A model generated the notes under the pieces. The model did not search any database. It was not told the DNA's origin and saw only the letters and a program-made list of their open reading frames with translations. The translations under genes and the position numbers were made by a program. From Dipteris shenzhenensis (lineage: Eukaryota; Polypodiophyta; Polypodiopsida; Gleicheniales): 64,000 bases of DNA. Shown piece by piece: positions 12,851 through 21,770 of the stretch (positions are counted from its first letter, which is position 1; the number at the start of each line of letters is the position of its first letter). The stretch lies in the NCBI GenBank assembly GCA_047967505.1, contig CM106539.1; one strand, 5' to 3'.

Positions 12851-13880
12851 GCTCTTTTGTTAGTTGCCTGAGTTTGTAGTGAAACTCTTCTTTTGGCATT
12901 GCTTTGTATGTGAAGTTGGTCGACAAGTTGATTTTATTTTTTTGTGTCGGAGATCAAGATCTTTACTGAGGTCAAAGCCCTCATGAACTTTCGCATTGTC
13001 TGAGTCGCTTGATGAAGTAGCGAGGGGGCTATTGATCCTTCCATTAACAATTTCTTCGGCCAAAAAATTATTGTACGGCTTTCTATTCTGTTCTATTATT
13101 TCTTCATTTGCTTTGAACATGTCGTGCCAAGTTGGGAAAATGTTGTCACCTCAAGAAGATGTTCATTTCTAATGAATGGTAAGTACAGGAGACATAGTTC
13201 CTGATAATGGTTTTTAGGATCTTTTGTGACATTGTAATTGTTAAATTGTATTATCTTTGCACATTTTTCTTGCATTCCATTTTTTCATCAGTGTTGTAGT
13301 TAGTCGTGAAATCAGCTAGGCATAGATGTTGCCATGTAGTTGCTACATTTGCAGTATTTTTTGATTTCGTCTTCGAAAAAAACATGTGTACTGTTTGTGT
13401 ACATTGTCTCTAATTGGTGGCAGTGTTTTAGCAACAGTGTACCATCCTCAGGAGGACTCATATTTATGTATGTGAAGTTCCTTGTACTACTTCTTAGAGG
13501 TAAAGATAATGCATTGTACACAGCTTGTTGTGAACGGATATATTGCGTGTTAAGTATGGCGTTTTCGACCTTCTGCTACTGGAGCTTGTGTAGCTATGCA
13601 TGTTGTCATTGCCTCCTTGTTTGCTTGTGTTGTTTCCTTATCTGCTTTAATGATGTACGATGTACAATATGTTGTTGCACCGTGCGAGTTCATCACATAT
13701 TGTATATCTATGTTTGCGCTCCAGAGTTCGCTTATACTGGGGTTGAAATTGTTTGTGGATACATCCTTGGGTTGCCTTTGTAGCAGTAACATTGGTTGTG
13801 CGACTCTTGCTCGAAGGCATTGAATGTTCTTGTAATCACTCTTTGTCCATGTTACTTTGTCACAGAACATGAAGAGTTGA
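12851..13880 (-). pseudogene. Helitron replicase C-terminal part, upstream of helicase
   Basis: Three pieces carry the conserved Helitron segment between replication domain and helicase. 13880-13550 ends with ILLLQRQ-like, NNFNPSISELWSANIDIQYV and then YCTSYIIKADKE. 13521-13312 has FTYINMSPPEDGTLLLKHCH and VFFEDEIKKYC. 13120-12860 is the linker just before the helicase. Frames are shifted between pieces. The first piece is joined in frame to the transposase-like gene upstream (see 13881-15403). Confidence 0.8.
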
Positions 13881-15403
13881 TCAAGAGACCTCCACACCTC
13901 TGCCTTCACATTTCGTGCTTCCCCATCTGCCTCATGATCTTTCATAGCATTATGGACTTGCTTCCACAATCCATAATCAATCTTTGAAACTGTTCTACCT
14001 TGCCTTACTTGCTTACTGTGTTTGGGTCGAGAAAACAATCTTCTTGCCTTAACACCACCAATAGAGGGCTTGGTTGGTACCTCCTTGCCATTGGTAGACT
14101 TTTTAAAATCCTTTGTGATTTGAACATCTCCTCCATGCAGACCTATATCGGATAACACTTTTTCCAATGCTTGAAGAGCATCCTTTCTATTTTTTTCGGG
14201 GCGGAGTTTCCAAGCAAATCCAATATATAAAAATGCCAATTTCTCAATAATTCGACATAGACCATGTAATGTGCAGATGTGAACATTACATAGTGGAATG
14301 TCCAGAATGGCCTTGAAGTCAGGGTCAACTTTATCTCTATTAGGTGCTCTCTTCCACCATTTGGAATCCATTACTTGAGCTAATTCTTTGCAGTAAAGAC
14401 AAGGAGACTTTGAGTTGCCTCCTTTACTAACGTTATACATGCAGTTAAGTGTTTTAAGATCCCCGGCCATGTGCCACTCTACTTGAAAATCACCTTTTCT
14501 TGCAACATGGAGATTCTCGCCTTGCACTTGTCTTTTGATTATTCTTGGTATTTCCGTGTGGTGAAACGCCCAATCTAGTGTTTCATGGTCTTCTGTCTTC
14601 ACCTGCCAGATTATAGAAAACAAAAGTCTTACTATAACAGATTTGAAAACAATGACCAAAATCAAGTACAAAACAAAAAATGATCATACCTGGAACGAGC
14701 CTAACCACCATACGTGTTTCTCCGACTGCACACTAAAATACTTCGTACTCGCTTCAGTCAATGATGTATCAATTGCTCGATTCATCAATGTAATAGTAAC
14801 TCTTTCCATTTTCTTTTCCTTTACAACCTCACACTCATCCAGTTTGATAACAATTTTCAAAATGCCTTTGCACTCCTCAAATGTTATTCCATAAAACTTG
14901 ACCATTCTTCTTTGAAGTTGTTGTAGATCTACAAATATATTGTTCCAAGGATCATACACAGTGGTTCCTTTACCACCATGAAATATTTCTTCAATATGGA
15001 TATATTGCCCAATAAATTCATCTATACTTTCATTCAAATGACCTCTTATCCTCCACACGGTTGCTGGATTTGGAAGTAAAACTCGTTTAATCCTTTGATC
15101 TTTCAAAGTTGAGGATATCGCATGGAAAATCGAACTATATCCCTTCCTGCTAACTCCACTAACATCAAGAGCCTCTTGGATTGTAGTGCCATCAACTTGA
15201 TTATTGAATACAAAGTCCTCTACAACATTACATTTGACTGTTTTGTATTTTTTTTCCTCAATCAAACCTTTTGCTACACCACAAGAAAGCAATCCTTTCA
15301 TTTGTTTAATAGGAACAAGGTTCGGATCCATATTTTCTTTTGCAGGCTCCAATAATTTTCTATAGTAACAACACAATATGCCTATATCATTCAGCACCTC
15401 CAT
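13881..15403 (-). pseudogene. Transposase-like protein of uncharacterised family, fused to Helentron sequence
   Basis: Two exons: 15403-14690 and 14602 downward, joined by an 87-base GT-AG intron (14689-14603). The frame runs open for about 590 residues, through the junction at about 13880 and on into Helitron replicase sequence to 13550. Blocks that recall a widespread uncharacterised RNase H-like transposase family are IVIKLDECEV, then an EWHMAGDLKTLNCMYNV block followed by SPCLYCKELAQ (paired cysteines), then CNVHICTLHGLCRIIEKLA. The assignment is from memory of the pattern (acidic residue, GD block, C-x2-C, then x-LH-x-L-x-RI) and is not confirmed. A start ATG at 15403 is plausible. The fused C-terminal Helitron tail is anomalous. 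Confidence 0.5.
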
Positions 15404-15950
15404 TCTTGTTTTGCGGTAAGGGACGAAATAGATATAGTCATTTAAGAGCCTTTTTGAGTATACAAAATGATAAATTTCAATCTAACCTTGCTTCCTGAAT
15501 TCGTACTTTGAGGAGGCAATTAAACATTTTGGGAAGTCAATGAAAGACGCGTGGACAGCCTGCAATATAACTCACTACATGGTAAGGTTCTGTCTTCTTC
15601 TTTTACTTAAGTGTGATCCTCTTTTTTTTATTACTTACTATGCATTCTTATGTCTTACAACATATCATCTACAACCACCTTCCCTATTTTGTCAAAAAGT
15701 ATGGATGCCCAGCAATTTGGTCTACCTCAGGCATGGAGAAGTCTCACTACATGGCACGTAATGCATTTTTCAGACACACACAACACTATGGAGTCAGTAG
15801 CAGCAGAAAAGTCCAACTTCCTCTTGAAAGGAGGGGCCTGGGAGTCAACTGTTCCAAAGCAAAAACATTTCTCATCATCAAGGAAGAATTCCACAAGGCC
15901 AAAGATAGCAAAACAATGAGGAAGAAGTGAGAACCAAAAGAGACATAGGA
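15404..15950. other. Intergenic part of the inserted segment
   Basis: This stretch lies between the minus-strand transposase-like gene and the first hairpin repeat and holds no supported gene. Three short plus-strand frames overlap at 15613-15930. They contain ordinary composition and no motif. Confidence 0.4.
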
Positions 15951-16227
15951 ATTTGCAGGAAAACGTGATGTAGGACCATTTGGAAAATATAAAGCACTCT
16001 CCTCGCATTTTGTTGCAAATTCTCCAGTTCTGTTGATATCCATGTCAAATCAAACACTAGTTTCATCTCATTGATTCCTGGACAGTATGAGTTGATATGC
16101 AAGAGAAAGGCTGGAGCTGAGTGAAGCTTTTCATGAGGAATGTGTCAACAACAGGAATTTGCAGCACAATGCGATATGGGCTATCTAGAGATTTATAAAG
16201 CACTCTCCTCACATTTTGTTGCAAAAT
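15951..16227. repeat. Hairpin repeats 1 and 2 in a ~205-base tandem duplication
   Basis: Copy 1 (about 15951-16020) and copy 2 (about 16156-16227) each start ATTTGCAG and end with TGTTGCAAA. The ends are inverted repeats about 70 bases apart: TTTGCAGGAAAACGTGA at the left, TCGCATTTTGTTGCAAA at the right of copy 1. The flanks are also duplicated (TTCTGTTGATATCCAT against TTCTATTCATATCCAT, and TGGACAGTAT and GGAGCTGAGTGAAG in both). Copy 2 has lost part of the stem. Confidence 0.8.
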
Positions 16228-17018
16228 TCTAGGTTCTATTCATATCCATCTCTAATCAAATTCCTGGGTGATTTACCACATTCTTGGACAGTATCAATTG
16301 AATATGTAACAAGAAGGGTGGAGCTGAGTGAAGACATTTGGACATCAAGAATCCAATGGATGGAAGAAATATATGTCAAAAAACATTGAAAAGAATCTAG
16401 AATTCTGACCTTTTTTTTCCTTCTCCATGCTGTTGGAGTTGCACTGGTGAATCTCCTGCTCTTTCCCTAACTTGAACTTTGCACTCTAGGTAACCTGGAG
16501 ATCTGGCAGTGGTAGTAGTCTTCAGGCAGGTTGCAGTCTGGATGGAGTGTGCTAGGTAGGAAGGGATCAGAGAGAGAAGGAAAAGGAAGATGCGAGGGTC
16601 CTGGCAGGGATGAAAGATTGGGAGGCAGGGGAGGGAAGAGTGGTTGTGGAATTGATTAGGAAATCATGAATGGCACAAGTTCCAAGGCATAAAGTGTACC
16701 TTTCACATGTGCCAAATTTCAAACTCCAAGAGATCTGGGTCCCATCCACACGTGTGAAAAACGACGACATTCCACATGTGTGGGATTTAGTAGCTGCCTT
16801 GTTTGTATTTTGCACTTATCTTTTCCCTCCTGTCTAATCTATCCTGTCTCAGCCCTCTTGCCCTCCAGTCTCAGCTCTCTTGCCTCCCTACCTCCCTACT
16901 CTGCAACATCAGCATCCTGACCAGCAGCACAGGTTCATCCCCAGCACAGGCTACTCATTAGCAGCACAGCACACCCACAGATAGATTTCAGGTCAGTATT
17001 AATGGGTTCATCCCTCAG

Positions 17019-17160
17019 TCTCTGCAATCTTCTTGCCTACCATAGAAACAATCCATCCTGCATGGAAATGCATAGACTCAGTTATGGTTTCTTCCTTCAG
17101 TCTGTGCACACTTCTTGCCTTCCATAGACTCAATCCATCCTGCATGGACATGCAAACACC
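17019..17160 (+). repeat. ~80-base direct repeat upstream of H3-like gene
   Basis: Two copies read CAGTCTCTGCAATCTTCTTG and CAGTCTGTGCACACTTCTTG. Each is followed by CCT.CCATAGA..CAATCCATCCTGCATGGA.ATGCA. The starts are about 79 bases apart. The block lies between the two pairs of hairpin repeats. Confidence 0.75.
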
Positions 17161-17200
17161 TTCAAATGACTGAAGGCGTATTCCAGCATGTTGCCTCATG

Positions 17201-17497
17201 AATTTGCAGGAAAACGTGAGGAGAAGGCCTTAGGAATTTCAAACAGCCGAAATCGCGTTTTGTTGCGAATATTGAAATGTTGCCTCATCCACCCCTGTCA
17301 TTCTGGTTTTGTGACTTCCATAGTTGTCCATGGCTGTACTCTTCTTGCATAAACTCCATTCATATTGTATTTAGTTGTAAAGACAGAGAAATCACTGTAG
17401 GAATGCACCAGCATGTCAGTTCAGGTATTTGCAGGAAAACGCGATTTCGACGTGTTAGGAATTTCAAACTCTCCATATCGCGTTTTATTGCAAAATT
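17201..17497. repeat. Hairpin repeats 3 and 4 in a ~226-base tandem duplication
   Basis: Copy 3 (about 17201-17273) and copy 4 (about 17427-17497) share ATTTGCAGGAAAACG at the left and ATCGCGTTTT.TTGC at the right. In copy 4, TTTGCAGGAAAACGCGAT faces ATCGCGTTTTATTGCAAA, a stem with 16 of 18 pairs and a loop of about 32 bases. Both copies have TAGGAATTTCAAAC in the loop. Flanks are duplicated (TGTTGCCTCATCCACCCCTG against TGTTGCTTCATCCAGCCCTG). They end about 105 bases before the H3-like start codon. Confidence 0.85.
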
Positions 17498-17601
17498 TTC
17501 AATGTTGCTTCATCCAGCCCTGTGATTGTCTTTTTGTGTCATACCATGTTCTCCATGGCTATAATCTCTTTCCATTGCTTTGTATGCAGTTTGTCAGAGT
17601 G

Positions 17602-18144
17602 ATGGCAAGAACCAAGTCAACTGCAAGGAAAGCTGGCAAAGGGCCAGGGATTGCAGCAACAGCAGCTGGGGTAGGTACCAAGAAATTTAGTGTGCCTCCA
17701 AAGGGAAGAGCTGCACATGGCAGGAAGGGTAAGCCAATGAGCCTGCTCCAGTAAAAGGCCAAGAGATTGAATCATGGTGCAGGTGTGCTAAGGGAGATCA
17801 GGAAGCAACAGAAAGCTATAGGCTTTGCAATCCCCAAGGCACCTTTTCAAAGACTGGTGAAAGAAGTTGGCACCTTGGGTTCAGGTGGAACAGGACTGCC
17901 ATTCTTTCCTTACAGGAAATGGCAGAGGATTACTTTTGAAGATGCAATGCTGGTAGCAGCCCATGCTCACAGGGTGACTGTGATGGCCAAAGACTTCAAC
18001 ACTTTGTCCAGAGTGAGATGGAGGTATGACAAGCTTGTTCATCCTGTGGAATGGCAGGACATAAAGATGAGAGACATCTTATTAATTCCACCTACAAGGA
18101 AGTTGAAGGTAGATGAGGTTAAGGTTGTTGAAGTAACCCACTAA
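17602..18144 (+). pseudogene. Divergent histone H3-like gene with one internal stop
   Basis: The ATG at 17602 opens MARTKSTARKAGKG, nearly the canonical H3 tail (H3: MARTKQTARKS). The frame meets TAA at 17752 and continues in the same frame with KRLNHGAGVLREIRKQQKAI, matching the H3 region RFRPGTVALREIR and the start of its alpha-N helix. It goes on to PFQRLVKEV (H3: PFQRLVREI) and AAHAHRVTVMAKDFNTLSRV (H3: [20 protein letters not shown]). The alpha-2 helix is about 10 to 15 residues shorter than usual and a C-terminal extension of about 35 residues is present. The full frame would be 180 residues plus the stop. A 54-base GT-AG intron (17729-17782) could remove the TAA without changing frame, but it is very short for a plant. 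CENH3-like origin is possible but alpha-2 shortening argues against a normal nucleosomal role. Confidence 0.8.
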
Positions 18145-18319
18145 GGATGATGGTGCAACCTAGGGGCTACTCTATGGCACTATGGCAGTAATCTTTGTAG
18201 TTACTATCAAACGGTATATCGTTCAGCATGAGGTGGACATTGCCACTCCTACTTCTCTCGAAGAAACCATCAACATCGCCTTGCTGCTAATGAGGAGTCA
18301 CTGAAGCAGCAAATAAAAG

Positions 18320-19748
18320 AAACAAAATCTGTTAATAGATGTGGAGACTGGAAAGAGGGAGCTGCAAATACACAGAAGGTTGCAGGAGCTGGGCCCTAAT
18401 ATAGTTGTCCATATTGAGGATGAATTTTCAGTAAATGATTTTGACTTGACAAAACCATGCTTGGCAGCATTGGCTCATAAGAATGAGTATTGCTCAGATA
18501 CTGTCATTCTTGCAATGCTCTAGTAAGTGTCTATTATTTTACATTTTTTGCAAAACAATCCTCCTTGTACCTCCTTTATACCCTACCCTAATTATTTTTT
18601 GGTCCTATGCAGCATGATGAGAAGCTGGGTTCACCCCTCTGTACAGCATACAGTCCATATTATTGATCCTGCCATTTCTTCTAAGTTAAGAGATGCAAAG
18701 GAAACTCCCATTGGTATTTCCAACTGGTTCAGACACTGCAATTTTGAAGTTATGGATGTTTTGCTACTTCCATACCATAACAAGTATGTGGGTGACTGCT
18801 TCTTTTGAGTTTCTTCTCTAAGATTGAGAACTCTTGTAGCCTTTGATTTCTTAATGCTTTTTCCTTACGCAGTGACCACTGGAGTTTTGTTTCTATTGAC
18901 ATCCAGCAGAAGCAGTGCTTTATATTCAACTCTCTTAAAAACACACACAGAGAGCTGAAATTGTAAGTGGTGTGTGTGCTTTTTGAACTTAAAACTTCAT
19001 TATTTTGATATCATACTAACTAAATTATGTGTATTGCAGTTGTATTAGAAGGCTTCTAGATGCATTGGATCATTGTCCTCCTAATGTCTCTCTTTTGGAT
19101 TCAATAGAGCTAATAAATCTAGAGGTAAAAAGTCATTCCCTCTACTGATGTCTATTTCATGCTATGCCTTTGAACTTATTGAATAATTTTGTTTTGTTCA
19201 GATGTTAACAGTTTCTAACATATCTTTCCAACTGTACAGACACCATAATAAGATGATTCAAGTAGCTGCGGATGGAGAGTGCTGATCAGTGCCAAATATC
19301 TACTTTCAAGCTATTTTGAGAAAGAACAGCCAGACCTTGTAAGAAAAAATAATTTTCATTTAGCTTGAAGATAATTGATAGTGATACAAAGTGTTCTAAA
19401 TCATCATATGCCATTGCAGATGAAAGAAAGTTGGGTGAGAGCTCTAAAGTACGAGAAGGTGTCATACACCTTGATGCCACAGATGAAGCTGATGTGGTGC
19501 CATAGGAACAAGGACCTAGTGTTGATGAGGAGAAGCCACAGGAACAAGGACCTGCTGCTGATGTTGTTGAGGAGAAGATGGAGCAGCAGCAAACAGATGC
19601 TCCTGGGGCAGTAGAGGAGACAATGGAGCAGCACCAACATACTGTACAAGACAAGATGGAGCAGCAGAAAACAGATTCCCCAAAAAATGATGATAGGGAG
19701 AGCTTGGACCATGTAGAGCAGCCTCTAGATCAAGCTGTAGACAAATAG
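18320..19748 (+). pseudogene. Ulp1/C48 SUMO-protease-like gene, disrupted
   Basis: Inferred exons: about 18320-18522, 18613-18783, 18873-18962, 19040-19124, 19202-19338, 19420-19748, all with GT-AG introns. Phases agree through the fifth exon. The core reads VMDVLLLPYHN, then after splicing NDHWSFVSIDIQQKQCFIFN. That gives the HW pair and, 17 residues later, the position of the catalytic Asp, here Asn (FNSL instead of DSL). The catalytic Cys would be in AADGEC at 19280-19282. It is followed at once by TGA (19283) where the family has Gly. The last exon encodes an acidic Gln-rich tail with repeated EKMEQQQ and DKMEQQK units and a TAG at 19503, and it needs a one-base phase change to join. The start is undetermined. 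It follows the H3-like gene by about 180 bases on the same strand. Confidence 0.7.
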
Positions 19749-19948
19749 AAAATGGTTGTCAAGAATATGTTCTGCATGTACAACTAAACACTTCTGTATA
19801 AAATTTTACTTGATTGAATACAAAACCTTTGTTTATGGAGTCTGTGTTATCTCAATTTTCAAATTTTCAATGTCTTTGCATTTTATTGAGCTCTCTCTTC
19901 TTTTGAGCACCTGCAAAAAAGCAATATGAATCAATAGGGTAAAGTAAA

Positions 19949-21376
19949 CTAATAGCAGTGCTTAATGAGACTAGGATAAATCAGATGGTGTACCCTTTTA
20001 TTGTTGTAGATAAATAAAAAGTCATTTGAAATAGAACCTTCTGTCTCAAAGAGAATGTCATTGCGCAATTGAGCTAGGGAGCAACATTCTCTTAATGAGA
20101 TATTGACTAGCACATCACCATTCTCAACAACATCAATATCAAGAATTTTATTTTCTGCACCAAAAGAATCTTCATCTTGATCCATTGGGACTAGTTTTGT
20201 GCCTAGCATTCGACTGCGCTTATAATAAAAAGAAAAAATAAAATTTTGTGATGCAACCATGTACTTCAGTTGCATAGAAGGTTGGACAACCTCACAAAAC
20301 ACTGAACTACATGTCTTCTTATCCAACCTTTATCCAAAAATTGTGGCATGCATGCCGAACTTGTTGCTTTAACTGTGAACATTGTTTTTGAAACCTTCAC
20401 TGGAAAGGTATTAAACAAGTCCACAAAAACTGTGAGAGGCATGCATAAAGAAATTTTTATTATCCTTGTGGCAATATTGGGCCTCAGAGCTTTCTGTACT
20501 TCTTTGAAAAGCTTGGCCCTATATGCCTTTGTAACACTAGAATGTGGGTGAGGCCAATCCACTGAATTCCATGCCAGAAGGTCTTGTTTCCTTAACACAC
20601 CATGTGTGTTAGCATTGTCGAGCAACTGATAAAAATGATCAGTAAAAAATATACCCGATTGAGCTAGCTTTGTTGCACATCGACCTTGGTATTGTTGTTC
20701 TCCTATCGATCCATGCAGAACATCTATAAATCCCAGAATACAATCGATGTTTTGCCATGTCTCATACAATGAAGGGTATAAATCTGAAATAAAACAACAC
20801 AAGAATGTTAATAAGCAAAGAAAGAAAGCTTCATCTTAAAAATCCATACACCTCGTAAAGAAAAAAACCACAATAGAAAAATATACAATTAGGCCTGTGT
20901 TGCGGAAGATCATTTGGATAGTCTCACAAGACAAGTTCTTTATGCATGTACACATGCTGAATCAAAACTTCTTTCACCGATATCTTCCCTCTGGTGATTT
21001 TAAAATCTCGTACTCTTCCCTTCCATGACGCCAAGAAAATGTTTTTTGTCTGGGGTCTTTTTCTTTTGCTAGGTTACATGAGCACCCATGCTCCTTTCGA
21101 AACACTAAACCTTTCCCAAGTTCCTTCCGTTTTGACTGTACTTGAATTCTCTACCGAAGAAATAGAAGAAGCAGGTCGACGGGGTAAGGATGTGTGGTAT
21201 AACTCTACCTTCATAGCATTATCATCTACAGAGCGTCTTCCACAAGAACGGCCATGGTTTTTATTCACCATGGAGACCTTCTGAATCTGTAACAATAGCA
21301 AAGTAATGTAAACAAGATAACAAATTAAAGTTTCAAGAAAGAGAAAGTGGGCAAACAGACAATTGACAAGAAACAT
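19949..21376 (-). pseudogene. Unrecognised gene of the inserted segment, possibly with a ubiquitin-like C-terminal domain
   Basis: Open pieces at 21376-20830, 20802-20266 and 20326-19949 on the minus strand look like parts of one gene. The first carries stops at 21076-21074 and 20926-20924 inside otherwise protein-like sequence rich in Lys and Arg. The second (178 residues) has ISDLYPSLYETWQNIDCILG and SVDWPHPHSS and matches no family I know. The last piece ends ILDIDVVENGDVLVNISLRE, then SLAQLRNDILFE, then DFLFIYNNKRV. That hydrophobic spacing resembles a beta-grasp (ubiquitin-like) fold, which is only inference. It is convergent with the Ulp1-like gene, with about 200 bases between them. 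Confidence 0.4.
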
Positions 21377-21770
21377 CTTACTCTACACCAAACAGGATCA
21401 AGGGAGCAGTTTTGGAAAAGAAGAGGCTGCTGCACAATGAGGCAGTGGTGTAGAATGGTAGACCTTTCGAAGGAAAGGCAGCATAACATTTCAAAGTTCA
21501 AAGGAAGGTGGAAGCGGGAAGGCCCTTGTCAGATAAAATGTCAGACTAGATTCTATCTTCTTGTCCAAAGATCTTGTTAGAATAAAAAACCAATCTCCAC
21601 ATTAATGTAGCACCGCTTGTACCTACATAAAGTATTGTTTCTTTTTTCTATTTTCTCTTATTTTCGTGAATTTCCAACGTTATGTTGGCCCTCTATTGAT
21701 TGGTTGAGAGCTTATTTTTCCAAACCGTAAAAGGCCCCAAAATGAGCTCCCTTTTTTCCTAATGTGTATC

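Larger units (their letters stand above)
13881..21770. mobile_element. About 8 kb inserted or captured segment with transposase-like, H3-like and Ulp1-like genes
   Basis: Helentron coding sequence stops on one side at about 21770 (after an ILIQQVLSSTWVRMRKAQLR-like stretch) and resumes at about 13880. Between them none of the genes is a Helitron core gene: transposase-like protein (-, 15403-13881), hairpin repeats, histone H3-like (+), C48 protease-like (+), unrecognised protein (-, 21376-19949). The simplest reading is a nested DNA transposon, or DNA captured by the Helentron. I could not define terminal inverted repeats or a target duplication at the edges, so borders are approximate. Confidence 0.5.

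Noticed and set aside
13340-13783. A 147-residue plus-strand frame rich in Cys and Val
   Set aside because: It is antisense to the Helitron replicase segment at 13521-13312 and 13880-13550.
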